The notes under the pieces: model-generated | What the model saw: only the letters and a program-made list of their open reading frames with translations | Databases searched by the model: none | What the model was told of the DNA's origin: nothing | Shown here: in pieces, positions 32,063 to 41,568 of the stretch | Numbering within the stretch: position 1 is the first letter of the stretch | Layout of the letters: each line of letters opens with the position of its first letter | Source of the DNA: Alphaproteobacteria bacterium | GTDB taxonomy: Bacteria > Pseudomonadota > Alphaproteobacteria > Reyranellales > Reyranellaceae | Length of the DNA: 64,000 nucleotides | Assembly: GCA_017307275.1 (NCBI GenBank) | Contig: JAFKFK010000024.1 | Coordinates: 36,473 to 100,472 of the forward strand | Direction: 5' to 3' | Translations under genes and position numbers: made by a program

Positions 32063-33619
32063 GTGTCGAACGTGACCATTCTTCTCGACAAGAACGTCAT
32101 CACCGAGATTGCACGCGGCAACGCCGCCGTCTCCGAAGCCTTGAAGCGCATGCTGGCATCGGGCGAGCAGGTCTACATGTCGCGCGCCGCCTACAACGAA
32201 CTGGTGCGCGATTCGCCGGTGCACCTGCGCATGGGCTACGAGAAGCTGCTGCAGGACCTGAAGATCGCGATGGCTCCCGCCTCCGCCATGCCGGGCAGCC
32301 TCAAGGATCGCGGCGATTTCTATGCCGACAACATCACCTACGATCCCAAGCCGGGAGAGCTCGGCAGGGTCAAGGAATATGGCGGCGGAAAATCCAAGGA
32401 GACGCCGGGCGACGCGTTCGTGGCGGCCGAAGCGAAGGCCCTGAAGGCGCGCCTCTGGACCCTCGACGGGCCGTTCGGCAAGCGCGCCGAGAACCTCGGC
32501 GTCACGCTTGCCAACGAGAGCAAGACGCTCAAGGCAACGAGCGGCACCGAAGATATCGCCCAGGCCCGGCGGCTCATGGGCTTGAAGCCCTTCAGCTTCA
32601 TGCAGCCAGGCGCCGCCAAGCCCCCACCCGGCAAGGGCGGCCCGGCCGGTTCGGGCGGCGGCGGGTCGAAGACGGGAACGGCAACGACAACCGCCGATGT
32701 CGGCAAGCCCATCGAGCCCGTGATCGAGCACGGCCCCAACATGCGCGGCGATGCCAAGTTCCAGGGCGCGACGCTGGCCTTCCAGGGCGTCGACTTCATT
32801 CTCCAGAAGATCAACGGCTCCATTCAGGCCAAACGCTTCGAAGACGAATGGAAGTCGCGCTGGCTGCCCGAAGTCACGCGGCGGCTTGCGGCCGATCCCC
32901 AGCTCGGCGCGCTGGTGCTGATCTCCTATGCCAAGGACAAGGGCGACGCCGAGAGCGCCATCGACACGGTAACGGTCTTCCAGAGCATCCAGGTCGGCTA
33001 CGGCGTGAACGTCGACGAGGCCCTGCGCGATGCACAATCGCAGGTCCGCATGGCGCCTGGCCGATCCGATGTCGGCGACAGGATATGGTTGAAGCCCAAG
33101 GCGCCGATGGACATCAAGCGGCTGAAGCTTCCGTTCGGCACGACCATCGCCGGGCTGGCCACCTTCGTTCCCGGCAAGGAGAAGCTGGTGCGGATCAGGT
33201 TCAGCGGAAGGCTGGGCTTCGACGACAAGATGTTCAGCAAGGAAGTGTTGAGCGTTCCCGCCGGCATGAAGCCGCGCTTCTACTATCTCTGGCCGCCGGA
33301 GAAGGTGAGCTATTTCCAGTTCGGGTCGTGGCAGACAAAGGACGTGGATTGGGAAATCTCGAACGAGGCGGACATCTCGTACGGAGATGTCGATTCCTTC
33401 CAGCAGGGCGTGCCCGTCGTGAAACTCGACTCATGGATCAATCCGTACAACTCGACCGCGGCGATGGTCTGGCCTGCCGACAACAGCACGGCCAACCTGT
33501 TCCAGACCGCCGACGCGACCCAGGACAGTATCGGCCTGCTGACGGGTCAGGGGATTGGACCGATGCGGTGGGTCCGGCCGGAGTTCATCCGCGTCCTCAA
33601 GGCGCCTTTCGATCCCTAG
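32063..33619 (+). CDS. Hypothetical 518-residue protein with PIN-like N-terminus
   Basis: Not recognised as a whole. Residues 1-150 look PIN-like. LLDKNVITEIARG carries Asp9 and Glu15, YMSRAAYNELVRD carries another acidic residue, and GDAFVAAEAKALKARLWTLDGPFG provides the two late Asp residues, matching the order of acidic ligands in PIN ribonucleases. Gly/Pro/Thr-rich linkers around 180-210 separate this from a 300-residue C-terminal part with mixed strands and aromatic-rich repeats (YFQFGSWQTKDVDWEI). The start may be the GTG at 32063 or a GTG nine bases later nearer the GAGG. Its stop overlaps the convergent methyltransferase stop by 4 bases. A modular toxin is one possibility. Confidence 0.55.
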   Translation: MSNVTILLDKNVITEIARGNAAVSEALKRMLASGEQVYMSRAAYNELVRDSPVHLRMGYEKLLQDLKIAMAPASAMPGSLKDRGDFYADNITYDPKPGELGRVKEYGGGKSKETPGDAFVAAEAKALKARLWTLDGPFGKRAENLGVTLANESKTLKATSGTEDIAQARRLMGLKPFSFMQPGAAKPPPGKGGPAGSGGGGSKTGTATTTADVGKPIEPVIEHGPNMRGDAKFQGATLAFQGVDFILQKINGSIQAKRFEDEWKSRWLPEVTRRLAADPQLGALVLISYAKDKGDAESAIDTVTVFQSIQVGYGVNVDEALRDAQSQVRMAPGRSDVGDRIWLKPKAPMDIKRLKLPFGTTIAGLATFVPGKEKLVRIRFSGRLGFDDKMFSKEVLSVPAGMKPRFYYLWPPEKVSYFQFGSWQTKDVDWEISNEADISYGDVDSFQQGVPVVKLDSWINPYNSTAAMVWPADNSTANLFQTADATQDSIGLLTGQGIGPMRWVRPEFIRVLKAPFDP

Positions 33620-34242
33620 AGGCGGCGCAGCACCGCGTAGGAGAAGTGCTGCTCCGAGCCGCCGGGAGTCCTGTGGGTTTCCCGCGCCTCGTCGATCAGC
33701 CGGAACGAAAGTCCCAGCCGCGCCGCCAGGGTTTGCGGGCTGTATCGCTGCACCGGAAGGCCGCTGCATTTCTCCGGTCCGTCGAGGGCGAACGTCGCCA
33801 TGATCGCCGTCGCGCCGGGTGCGGTGGCCGCTTCCAGCGCGGCGATGTAGGCATCCTGCCGGGCCGTGTCGGTGAGGAAATGGAACACCGCGCGATCGTG
33901 CCAGACCCGATAGAGCCGCGGCGGTTTCCATTGCGTGATGTCGGCGGCGATCCACGACACCTTGCTGCCGTCCCCACTCCCCGCCGCGCCGAGCCGCGCC
34001 TTGGATTTCGCGAGTGCGGCCTCCGCCACGTCGAGAACGGTGATGTCGCCGAAGCCCTCGGCCAGCAGATCGTCGACCAGGGTCGAGGCCCCGCCGCCGA
34101 CGTCGATGATGGGCACCGTGCGGTCCGGTGCTGCCGCCGCGATCATCTGCAACGACCGCACCGGGTGGCGCTGATACCAGCTCACCGCCGTCTCTGCCTT
34201 GGCGGCATACACATCTTCCCAATGGCTGCGCGAGCTGCCCAT
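33616..34242 (-). CDS. Class I SAM-dependent methyltransferase
   Basis: 208 residues. Motif I is PIIDVGGGASTLVDDLLAEGF near residue 44, with the acidic residue LDVAEAAL after it and HDRAVFHFLTDTARQDAY later, the pattern of small thiol- or metalloid-type methyltransferases (TPMT-like/DUF class). The N-terminal HWEDVYAAKAETAVSWYQRHP is characteristic of a widespread bacterial group of unknown substrate. The gene is convergent with the PIN-like gene and overlaps its stop. Substrate unknown. Confidence 0.8.
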   Translation of the reverse strand: MGSSRSHWEDVYAAKAETAVSWYQRHPVRSLQMIAAAAPDRTVPIIDVGGGASTLVDDLLAEGFGDITVLDVAEAALAKSKARLGAAGSGDGSKVSWIAADITQWKPPRLYRVWHDRAVFHFLTDTARQDAYIAALEAATAPGATAIMATFALDGPEKCSGLPVQRYSPQTLAARLGLSFRLIDEARETHRTPGGSEQHFSYAVLRRL

Positions 34243-34322
34243 GGGAGCCTCCTGATCTTGGCGACACGCGCCAGAAGCTGAAGGCTCTCCTGTAGCTCGT
34301 TTTCAGGGAGGCCGCGAGCCGT

Positions 34323-35060
34323 TCATCCGTGCTGCGCGCCGATCAGGAACTCCTTGTTGCCCTCCGCGCCTTCGATGGGGCTGTCGGTGGTGCCGAGCAC
34401 GGTCCAGCCGGGCTGTTCGGCGAGCCAAGTCGAGATCGTGGCGCGGACTTCGTCGTGCAACGCGGGATCGCGCACGATGCCGCCCTTGCCCACGCGGCCC
34501 TTGCCGACTTCGAACTGCGGTTTGATCAGTGCGGCGAGATGCGCGCCCGATGCAGCAAGCGCCAGAGCCGCGGGCAACGCGGTACGCAGGCCGATGAACG
34601 AGGCGTCGCAGACGATCAGCTCGATGGGATCGGGAATCTCGGCGCGCGTGATATCGCGGATGTTGGTCTTCTCCATCGAGACCACGCGCGGATCGGTGCG
34701 CAGCTTCCAGGCGAGCTGGTTGGTCCCGACATCGACGGCATAGACCTTGGCCGCGCCCCGCTGCAGCAGGCAGTCGGTGAAGCCGCCGGTCGAGGAACCG
34801 ACATCGAGCGCGATGCGGCCCTCGACGGGAATGGAGAAGAAGTCGAGCGCACGTTCGAGCTTCAGCCCGCCACGCGAGACGTAGGGATGCGGCTGGCCGC
34901 GCACTTCCAGCGGCGTTTCGCCGGCCACCGCCTGCCCCGCCTTGTCGAGCCGGCGCTCGCCCGAGAAGACGAGGCCTGCCATCACAAGGCGCTGCGCCGC
35001 GGCGCGCGTTTCGGCGAGCCCGCGCTCCACCAGCGCCACGTCCAACCGTGTCTTTGCCAC
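34323..35060 (-). CDS. tlyA: TlyA-family rRNA methyltransferase
   Basis: 245 residues. An N-terminal S4 RNA-binding domain (RLDVALVERGLAETRAAAQRLVMAG) precedes an FtsJ/RrmJ-like methyltransferase domain with LDVGSSTGGFTDCLLQRGA and LIVCDASFIGL. TlyA 2'-O-methylates rRNA; hemolysin annotation is historical. In many alphaproteobacteria tlyA follows xseB-ispA-dxs directly. Here it is on the same strand but 3.6 kb away, separated by a lipoprotein-like gene and three plus-strand genes. Confidence 0.88.
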   Translation of the reverse strand: MAKTRLDVALVERGLAETRAAAQRLVMAGLVFSGERRLDKAGQAVAGETPLEVRGQPHPYVSRGGLKLERALDFFSIPVEGRIALDVGSSTGGFTDCLLQRGAAKVYAVDVGTNQLAWKLRTDPRVVSMEKTNIRDITRAEIPDPIELIVCDASFIGLRTALPAALALAASGAHLAALIKPQFEVGKGRVGKGGIVRDPALHDEVRATISTWLAEQPGWTVLGTTDSPIEGAEGNKEFLIGAQHG

Positions 35061-35123
35061 TCGATGCCTACGCTTGCGTCATCGTGGGCAGCGTCGCGGA
35101 GCGACGCTCGCCCGACAGTGCGA

Positions 35124-35420
35124 TCAGCACCGCGCGATTCGTTGACGGTAGCCGTCGTAGTACTGGCTTCCGCAAGCGACGCGCTGCTGAACGACGTCGT
35201 CGCGATTCCCGTTCTGGCCGCGGTTCGTCACGGTCACGGTCGTGTAGCCGTCGTTCCGATAGTACTGGTTGTTATAGTACGTCGGTTGCGGCTGATAGTA
35301 GGTCGGCTGTGCCGGCTGGTAGTAGCGCGGCGGAGGATTGCCGTCGTCCACGCATGCCGCCCCCGCCATGCCGATACCGCCGACGAGCACCAGTCTCAGA
35401 AAGCCCCTCAACATCTTCAT
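35124..35420 (-). CDS. Small Tyr/Gln-rich secreted or lipoprotein-like protein
   Basis: 98 residues with a hydrophobic signal (LRLVLVGGIGMAGAAC) ending in Cys23, a weak lipobox. The mature part is rich in Tyr, Pro, Gln and Asn with YQPxQPTYY-type repeats, then TTVTVTNRGQNG and a C-terminal Cys pair (VACGSQYYDGYRQRIARC). Probably exported and perhaps outer-membrane anchored. No known family recognised. Lies divergent from the SDR gene. Confidence 0.6.
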   Translation of the reverse strand: MKMLRGFLRLVLVGGIGMAGAACVDDGNPPPRYYQPAQPTYYQPQPTYYNNQYYRNDGYTTVTVTNRGQNGNRDDVVQQRVACGSQYYDGYRQRIARC

Positions 35421-35552
35421 TCTCCCGGGTCAAAGATGCTCGAACGCCCTGCTATTATACGGCGGACCGACGTCGACCAACATTGGCAAAATGACTTCCG
35501 AAACGGCCTGCCTTGCGTCGCGGCCGTCGAACAGAGGCAGGGAACGTTCAGC

Positions 35553-36296
35553 ATGAGCACGAAACTTCTGGAGGGCGAACGGGCCCTTGTTACCGGCTGC
35601 GCCGGGGGGATCGGCCGCGGCATTGCGCAGGCCTTGAAGGCCGAAGGCGCGACCGTCCTCGGCAGCGACATCGCAGCGCCGCCCGCCACCGATGGCATCG
35701 ACTTCCTCGCAGGCGATCTCTCCAAGCGCGACGGCTGGAAGACGCTGCTCGACGGCGCCGTGAAGAAGCTGGGGTCGATCTCGCTGCTGGTCCATGCCGC
35801 CAGCCCGCGCCGCCAGGAGGTCGACACGCCGCTCTCGGTCAGCGAGGAGACGTGGGACGCCATGCTCGACATCAACCTGCGCTCGGGCTTCTTCCTGGCG
35901 CGCGAGGCCGGCCGCCACATGCGCGACGCCGGGATCAAGGGCCGCATCCTGCTCGTCACCTCGCAGCACCGCCTGATGCCGCGCAACCTGCCGCACTACA
36001 GCGCCGCCAAGGCCGGCATGACCATGGCGATGAAGGAGCTGGCGCGCGTGCTGGCGCCGGACGGCATCAGAGTGAATGCACTGGCGCCCGGCGCCATCCC
36101 CGGCGGCGGCTTCGTGGCCAACGATCTCGGCGGGCTGGTCGCGCAAATCCCACTTGGCCGCGCCGGCACGCCGGACGACATTGCCCAGGTCGCCGTCGCA
36201 ATACTGTCGGAAAGATTTGGCCGTTATGTCGTGGGGACGACAGTAGAAGTTGATGGCGGTCTGGGCCTGTTGAGCTGGATTCCTTCCAAGGCGTAA
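35553..36296 (+). CDS. Short-chain dehydrogenase/reductase (SDR)
   Basis: 247 residues from the ATG at 35553. The classical SDR pattern is intact: cofactor loop VTGCAGGIGRGIA near 16, catalytic Tyr-x3-Lys in HYSAAKAGMTMAM near 150, and the C-terminal GRYVVGTTVEVDGG. The acidic residue after the second strand (GSDIAAP) suggests NAD(H) preference. Substrate unknown. It lies 93 bases upstream of the peroxiredoxin gene; the two may or may not be co-transcribed. Confidence 0.88.
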   Translation: MSTKLLEGERALVTGCAGGIGRGIAQALKAEGATVLGSDIAAPPATDGIDFLAGDLSKRDGWKTLLDGAVKKLGSISLLVHAASPRRQEVDTPLSVSEETWDAMLDINLRSGFFLAREAGRHMRDAGIKGRILLVTSQHRLMPRNLPHYSAAKAGMTMAMKELARVLAPDGIRVNALAPGAIPGGGFVANDLGGLVAQIPLGRAGTPDDIAQVAVAILSERFGRYVVGTTVEVDGGLGLLSWIPSKA

Positions 36297-36389
36297 GCCG
36301 GTCCCCGGCAGAGGCTTGACCCCGTCCCCGGGAAGGGTTGAGTTAGCCATCCGAAAAGCCAGTTTCCGGACCAAAGAGGAGGTTTCACC

Positions 36390-37052
36390 ATGACGCTTCG
36401 CATCAATTCGACGGCGCCCGATTTCAAGGCCGAGACGACGCAGGGCCCGATCGAGTTCCACAACTGGATCGGCGACAGCTGGGCCATCCTGTTCTCGCAT
36501 CCCAAGGACTTCACGCCGGTCTGCACCACCGAGCTGGGCTACATGGCCGGCCTCAAGCCGCAGTTCGACAAGCTCAACACCAAGATCCTGGGCCTTTCGG
36601 TCGATCCCGTGACCAACCACTCCAAGTGGGCCAAGGACATCGAGGAGACCCAGGGCCACGCCGTCACCTTCCCGATGATCGGCGATCCCGAGCTGAAGGT
36701 CGCGACCGCCTACGACATGCTCCCCGAAGGCGCGGGCACGACGTCGGAAGGCCGCACTGCCGCCGACAACGCCACCGTGCGTTCGGTGTTCATCATCGGC
36801 CCGGACAAGAAGATCAAGGCGATGCTCACCTATCCGATGAGCTCCGGCCGCAACTTCGACGAAGTGCTGCGCCTGCTGGAGAGCTGCCAGCTCACCGCCA
36901 AGCACCAGGTCGCCACGCCGGTGAACTGGAAGAAGGGCGAAGACGTGATCATCGTTCCCGCCGTCTCCGACGAAGCCGCCAAGGCCAAGTTCCCGGGCGG
37001 CTGGAAGGCCCCGAAGCCCTACCTGCGCATCGTCCCGCAGCCGAAGGACTAA
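36390..37052 (+). CDS. 1-Cys (Prx6-type) peroxiredoxin
   Basis: 220 residues. The peroxidatic Cys lies in HPKDFTPVCTTELGYMAGL near residue 45, the strict Prx6/Prx1-Cys signature, and the long C-terminal domain (GEDVIIVPAVSDEAAKAKFPGGW, YLRIVPQP) is that subfamily's hallmark. It reduces hydrogen peroxide and organic hydroperoxides in the cytoplasm. A strong GAGGAGG site precedes the ATG and an intrinsic terminator follows, so it is likely expressed as a short unit. Confidence 0.93.
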   Translation: MTLRINSTAPDFKAETTQGPIEFHNWIGDSWAILFSHPKDFTPVCTTELGYMAGLKPQFDKLNTKILGLSVDPVTNHSKWAKDIEETQGHAVTFPMIGDPELKVATAYDMLPEGAGTTSEGRTAADNATVRSVFIIGPDKKIKAMLTYPMSSGRNFDEVLRLLESCQLTAKHQVATPVNWKKGEDVIIVPAVSDEAAKAKFPGGWKAPKPYLRIVPQPKD

Positions 37053-37066
37053 GTTAGAGCGTATCG

Positions 37067-37117
37067 CCTCACCCGGAGGAGCACGCCGGAACGCGGCTCC
37101 TCGGGGTGAGGTTTTGT
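37067..37117 (+). terminator. Intrinsic terminator after peroxiredoxin gene
   Basis: Arms CCTCACCCGGAGGAGC (37067-37082) and GCTCCTCGGGGTGAGG (37096-37111) pair at 15 of 16 positions and are followed by TTTTGTTTT. It ends 25 bases before the amidase ATG. Confidence 0.85.
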
Positions 37118-37141
37118 TTTGTGCGGGGGGAGAAAAAGACG

Positions 37142-38551
37142 ATGACCGACGAACTGTGGCGCTGGTCGGCAGTCGACCTGGCGCGGGGGATTCGCAGCGG
37201 CACGATTTCGAGCGAGGAAGCCACGCGCTCGACGCTCGACCGCATCGCCGCCGTCAATCCGATGCTCAACGCCATCGTCGAGGTCACGGCCGACGAAGCA
37301 CTGGCCACCGCGCGCACCGCCGATGCGCAGCGCCGCAGCGGCCACGCTCTGGGCCCGCTGCACGGCGTGCCCGTCACCGTCAAAGTGAACATCGACCAGA
37401 AGGGCCACGCCACGACCAACGGCGTCGAGGCCTTCCGCGACGTCATCGCGAGCGAGGACAGCCCGCCCGTCGCCAACCTGCGCCGCGCCGGCGCAGTGAT
37501 CGTGGGCCGCACCAACACGCCCGCCTTCTCGCATCGCTGGTTCACCGACAACGCCCTGCATGGCGCGACGCGCAATCCGTGGAACCCGGCGCTGACGCCC
37601 GGCGGATCGAGCGGCGGCGCGGCCTCGGCGGTCGCGTCGGGCATGGGCGCCATCGGGCACGGCAACGATTTCGGCGGCTCGATCCGCTATCCCGCCTATG
37701 CCTGCGGCGTCGCGGGAATCAGGCCCACGCCCGGCCGCGTGCCGGCCTACAATCCCTCGGGCAAGACCGAACGGCCGATCACGGCGCAGATGATGTCCGT
37801 GCAGGGACCGCTTGCCCGCACCGTCGCCGATGTGCGCCTCGGCCTGCTCGCCATGGCCGCGCCCGATCCGCGCGATCCCAACTGGGTGCCGGTGCCGCTG
37901 CAGGGCCCCGCTCCGCCACGTCCCGTTCAAGTTGCCCTGGTGCCCGATCCGTTCGGCGATACGGCGCCCGAAGTGAGCGAGGCCATCCGCGCCGCCGGCC
38001 GCGCTCTGAAGGACGCGGGCTATGCCGTCGTCGAAACGCCGCCGCCGCGGCTGGGGGAAGCGGCCGACCTCTGGCACCGCCTCGTCGTCGGCGAGGAACG
38101 CCGCGGGATGGTCGACCTGGTCCGCCAGTTCGGCGACAAGACCGCCAAGCGCAACATGGACGGCCATCTGCGCTATGCGCCGGAGATCGACGCCGGCGGT
38201 ATCCTCGACGGCTTCGGCACGCGCCTCGCCATGATGCGCGAGTGGTCGCTATTCCTCGACCGCTTCCCCATCGTGGTGACGCCGGTATCGCACGTGCTGC
38301 CGTTCCGCGACGGGCTCGACCTCGAAGAGGACGAAGCGATCATCGCCGCGATGATGGATGCGCAGCGTTCGCTGCTGGCGATGCCGGTGCTCGGCCTGCC
38401 CTGCGTCTCCGTGCCGACAGGCCTCGCGGCGAACAACACGCCGGTCGGCGTCCAGGTTATCGCCGGCCGCTTCCGCGAAGACCTCTGCCTCGGCGCCGCC
38501 GAAATCATCGAAGCCCACGCCCCGAAGCTGACGCCCATCGATCCGCGTTAG
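37142..38551 (+). CDS. Amidase-signature family protein
   Basis: 469 residues from the ATG at 37142. The catalytic triad is evident: Lys in GVPVTVKVN near 80, the Gly/Ser loop PGGSSGGAASAVASG near 155, and the nucleophile Ser in GNDFGGSIRYPA near 180. These hydrolases act on amides such as glutamyl-tRNA, acetamide or aryl amides. It lacks the GatA context, so a catabolic or detoxifying amide hydrolase is more likely. The start follows the terminator closely, so it needs its own promoter or readthrough. Confidence 0.9.
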   Translation: MTDELWRWSAVDLARGIRSGTISSEEATRSTLDRIAAVNPMLNAIVEVTADEALATARTADAQRRSGHALGPLHGVPVTVKVNIDQKGHATTNGVEAFRDVIASEDSPPVANLRRAGAVIVGRTNTPAFSHRWFTDNALHGATRNPWNPALTPGGSSGGAASAVASGMGAIGHGNDFGGSIRYPAYACGVAGIRPTPGRVPAYNPSGKTERPITAQMMSVQGPLARTVADVRLGLLAMAAPDPRDPNWVPVPLQGPAPPRPVQVALVPDPFGDTAPEVSEAIRAAGRALKDAGYAVVETPPPRLGEAADLWHRLVVGEERRGMVDLVRQFGDKTAKRNMDGHLRYAPEIDAGGILDGFGTRLAMMREWSLFLDRFPIVVTPVSHVLPFRDGLDLEEDEAIIAAMMDAQRSLLAMPVLGLPCVSVPTGLAANNTPVGVQVIAGRFREDLCLGAAEIIEAHAPKLTPIDPR

Positions 38552-38557
38552 GTATTC

Positions 38558-38636
38558 TGTCGTCCTGAGCGCAGCGAAGGACCTCATCGCCGCTTGCCAC
38601 GGGCATGAGATCCTTCGCTGCGCTCAGGATGACAAA
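38558..38636. repeat. Dispersed palindromic repeat, copy 3 (short form)
   Basis: Short form, about 79 bp, in the gap between the convergent amidase and dxs genes. Arms CTGTCGTCCTGAGCGCAGCG and CGCTGCGCTCAGGATGACA flank a reduced centre (GCCGCTTGCCACGGGC). Confidence 0.8.
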
Positions 38637-38651
38637 GAGGGAACTCGCCCT

Positions 38652-40580
38652 TTAACCCCTCGCCCGTTCGGCGGACTGGCCTAAGGCGGCGAGCGCGGTT
38701 GCGACGATCTGCGGGGCGTTGAGGCCGGCCCAGTCGTATTGCTTGGCGGGCGCGGCGTGGTCGATGAAGCGGTCGGGCAGGACCATCGGACGGACCTTCA
38801 GGCCCTGGTCGAGCAGGCCCGCGGTCGCGAGGTATTGCAGCACGAAGCTCGAGAAGCCTCCGACCGAGCCTTCCTCGATGGTGATCAGCACTTCGTGCTC
38901 ACGCGCGAGGCGGCGGATCAGGTCGGTGTCGAGCGGCTTGGCGAAGCGCGCATCCGCGACGGTCGTGCTCAAGCCCTTGGCGGCGAGATCCTCGGCCGCC
39001 ACCAGGCACTCCTGCAGGCGCGCGCCGAAGTTCAGGATCGCGATCTTGGTGCCCTCGCGCAGCACGCGGCCCTTGCCGATCTCCAGAGGCGTGCCCTTGG
39101 CTGGCAATTCGACGCCCACGCCCTCGCCGCGCGGATAGCGGAAGGCCGAGGGCCGGTCGTCGATCTGGGCGGCCGTCGCCACCATGTGCATCAGTTCCAG
39201 CTCGTCGGCCGCCGCCATGACGACGAACTCCGGCAGGCAGCCGAGATAGGCGACGTCGAACGCGCCGGCATGCGTGGCGCCATCGGCGCCGACGAGGCCC
39301 GCGCGGTCGATGGCAAAGCGCACCGGCAGCTTCTGCAGCGCCACGTCGTGGACCACCTGGTCGTAGCCGCGCTGGAGGAAGGTCGAGTAGATCGCGGCGA
39401 ACGGCTTGAAGCCCTCGGTCGCGAGACCTGCGGCGAAGGTGACGCCGTGCTGCTCGGCAATCGCCACGTCGAAGCTGCGTTCGGGGAAGCGTTGCGCGAA
39501 CTTGTCGAGGCCGGTGCCCGACGGCATCGCCGCGGTAATGGCCACGATCTTCTTGTCGGCCTCGGCTTCGGCGATCAGCGCCTTGGCGAACACAGCCGTG
39601 TATTGCGGCGCATTGGCCACCGGCTTGGACTGCTTGCCGGTCACGACGTCGAACTTCACGACGCCATGATACTTGTCGTCGCTTGCCTCGGCCGGTGCGT
39701 AGCCCTTGCCCTTCTTGGTGACGACATGGACCAGGATCGGCTTGTCGAGCTTGCTGTCGCGCGCGTTCTTCAGCACCGGCAGCAGGTGGTCGAGATTGTG
39801 CCCGTCGACCGGGCCGACATAGTAGAAGCCCAGCTCGTCGAACAGGGTGCCGCCCGCCACGAAGCCGCGCGCGAATTCCTCGGCGCGCTTGGCCGCCAGC
39901 TCCAGCGGCTTGGGCAGGTTCTCGGCGATGCCGCGGCCGAGATTGCGCAACGTCACGTAGGGTCGGCCCGAGAGCAGGCGCGAGAGATGCCCCGACAGCG
40001 CGCCGACCGGCGGTGCGATCGACATGTCGTTGTCGTTCAGCACCACGATCAGCCGGCTGCGCAGCGCGCCCGCGTTGTTCATGGCCTCGTAGGCCATGCC
40101 GGCGCTCATCGCGCCGTCACCGATCACGGCGACCACGTTGTTGTTGCCGCCCGCGAGATCGCGCGCCACCGCCATGCCGAGGCCGGCCGAAATCGAGGTC
40201 GAGGAGTGTGCCGCGCCGAACGGATCGTATTCGCTCTCGCTGCGCCGCGTGAAACCGGAGAGGCCGCCTTCCTGGCGCAAGGTGCGGATGCGGCTGCGGC
40301 GGCCGGTGACGATCTTGTGCGGATAGGCCTGGTGGCCGACGTCCCAGATCACGCGGTCGCGCGGCGTGTCGAACACGTAATGCAGCGCCACCGTCAGCTC
40401 GACGACGCCCAGCCCCGCGCCGAGATGGCCGCCGGTGACGGAAACCGCGGAGATCGTCTCCTGACGCAGTTCGTCGGCGAGCTGGCGCAACTGTTCGGTG
40501 CGCAGCCGGCGGATGTCGGCGGGTATGTCGACGGTGTCGAGAAGCGGCGTCGCGCTCTTCGGCGAACTCTGGCCAGTCAT
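38652..40580 (-). CDS. dxs: 1-deoxy-D-xylulose-5-phosphate synthase
   Basis: 642 residues, full length. The thiamine diphosphate site is seen in [20 protein letters not shown] near 155-175, with the N-terminal [20 protein letters not shown] and the catalytic His region. The pyrimidine-binding and transketolase C domains follow ([33 protein letters not shown]). It condenses pyruvate and glyceraldehyde-3-phosphate in the first step of the MEP isoprenoid pathway. Upstream ispA and xseB on the same strand give the common operon. Confidence 0.96.
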   Translation of the reverse strand: MTGQSSPKSATPLLDTVDIPADIRRLRTEQLRQLADELRQETISAVSVTGGHLGAGLGVVELTVALHYVFDTPRDRVIWDVGHQAYPHKIVTGRRSRIRTLRQEGGLSGFTRRSESEYDPFGAAHSSTSISAGLGMAVARDLAGGNNNVVAVIGDGAMSAGMAYEAMNNAGALRSRLIVVLNDNDMSIAPPVGALSGHLSRLLSGRPYVTLRNLGRGIAENLPKPLELAAKRAEEFARGFVAGGTLFDELGFYYVGPVDGHNLDHLLPVLKNARDSKLDKPILVHVVTKKGKGYAPAEASDDKYHGVVKFDVVTGKQSKPVANAPQYTAVFAKALIAEAEADKKIVAITAAMPSGTGLDKFAQRFPERSFDVAIAEQHGVTFAAGLATEGFKPFAAIYSTFLQRGYDQVVHDVALQKLPVRFAIDRAGLVGADGATHAGAFDVAYLGCLPEFVVMAAADELELMHMVATAAQIDDRPSAFRYPRGEGVGVELPAKGTPLEIGKGRVLREGTKIAILNFGARLQECLVAAEDLAAKGLSTTVADARFAKPLDTDLIRRLAREHEVLITIEEGSVGGFSSFVLQYLATAGLLDQGLKVRPMVLPDRFIDHAAPAKQYDWAGLNAPQIVATALAALGQSAERARG

Positions 40581-40622
40581 GGCGTTTACTATACTCCCGA
40601 GCGGTGGTTCCCGCCCCCTATC

Positions 40623-41558
40623 TCAAGTACGGCGCGCCACCACGAAATTTGCCGCTTGTTTTAGCAAGTCCGCAGCGCTGCCGAACGGTTCGAGATGCGC
40701 GGCCGCCTGTCGCGCCAGCAGGCCGGCCTGCGCCCGCGCCCGCTCCACGCCCAGGATCGACACGAAGGTGGCCTTGCCCGCGGCGGCATCCTTGCCCGGC
40801 GTCTTGCCGAGTTCCGCCGCGCTGCCTTCGACGTCGAGCAGGTCGTCGATCATCTGGAAGGCAAGACCTAGATCGTGGGCATAGGCCGCGAGCGCGGCCC
40901 TCAGATGATCGCTTGCCTTGCCGAGAATTGCGCCGGCCGTGCAGGAGAAGGAGATCAGCGCGCCGGTCTTCAGCCGCTGCAGGCGCGTGATGGCGCCAAT
41001 CGCCAGCGGCTCGCCGCCGTCCCGCGCCCGCTGCTCGGCCAGCAGATCGAGCATCTGGCCGCCCACCATGCCGTGTGCACCCGACGCTCGCGCCAGCTCG
41101 CCCACCAGCGCGACGCGCACCGCGGGATCGCCGTGCGTGTCCTCGTGGGCCAGCACCTCGAAGGCCAGCGCCTGCAGCGCGTCGCCCGCCAGGATCGCCG
41201 TCGCCTCGTCGAACTGCTTGTGGCACGAGGGCTTGCCGCGCCGCAGGTCGTCGTCGTCCATCGCCGGCAGGTCGTCGTGGATCAGCGAATAGGCGTGCAC
41301 GAATTCGATGGCGCTGGCCGTGCGCAGCGCCGGCAGCTTGCCGACCTTGAACAGGGTCGCCGAGGCCAGCACGAAGAAGGCGCGCAGCCGCTTGCCGCCG
41401 CCCAGGCTCGAATAGCGCATCGCCTCGACGACACGCGCCTCGCCGCTATTGCCGCCGCCGCTCTGATCGAGCGGCAGCAGGCGGTCCATGGTCCGCTCGA
41501 CGGACTCCGCCGCGAACGTCAGCGCGGCGTCGAACTGGCGGTACGACGATAGGGGCAT
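40623..41558 (-). CDS. ispA: Polyprenyl (farnesyl) diphosphate synthase
   Basis: 311 residues. The two Asp-rich metal motifs are HDDLPAMDDDDLRRGKPSCH near 95 and QMIDDLLDVEGS near 235, with LGGGKRLRAFFV before the first. This is the short-chain IspA type that makes farnesyl or geranylgeranyl diphosphate from IPP and DMAPP supplied through the MEP pathway started by the next gene, dxs. It starts 10 bases after xseB ends. Confidence 0.94.
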   Translation of the reverse strand: MPLSSYRQFDAALTFAAESVERTMDRLLPLDQSGGGNSGEARVVEAMRYSSLGGGKRLRAFFVLASATLFKVGKLPALRTASAIEFVHAYSLIHDDLPAMDDDDLRRGKPSCHKQFDEATAILAGDALQALAFEVLAHEDTHGDPAVRVALVGELARASGAHGMVGGQMLDLLAEQRARDGGEPLAIGAITRLQRLKTGALISFSCTAGAILGKASDHLRAALAAYAHDLGLAFQMIDDLLDVEGSAAELGKTPGKDAAAGKATFVSILGVERARAQAGLLARQAAAHLEPFGSAADLLKQAANFVVARRT

Positions 41559-41568
41559 GGAGGAACGC

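Noticed and set aside
34329..36296. Long 655-codon frame joining upstream antisense sequence to the SDR
   Set aside because: Only the last 247 codons are family-like. The first part is antisense to tlyA; the SDR start at 35553 fits the family N-terminus.
38739..40664. 641-codon open frame opposite dxs
   Set aside because: Antisense shadow of an unmistakable dxs gene; translation rich in His, Arg and Val without any motif.
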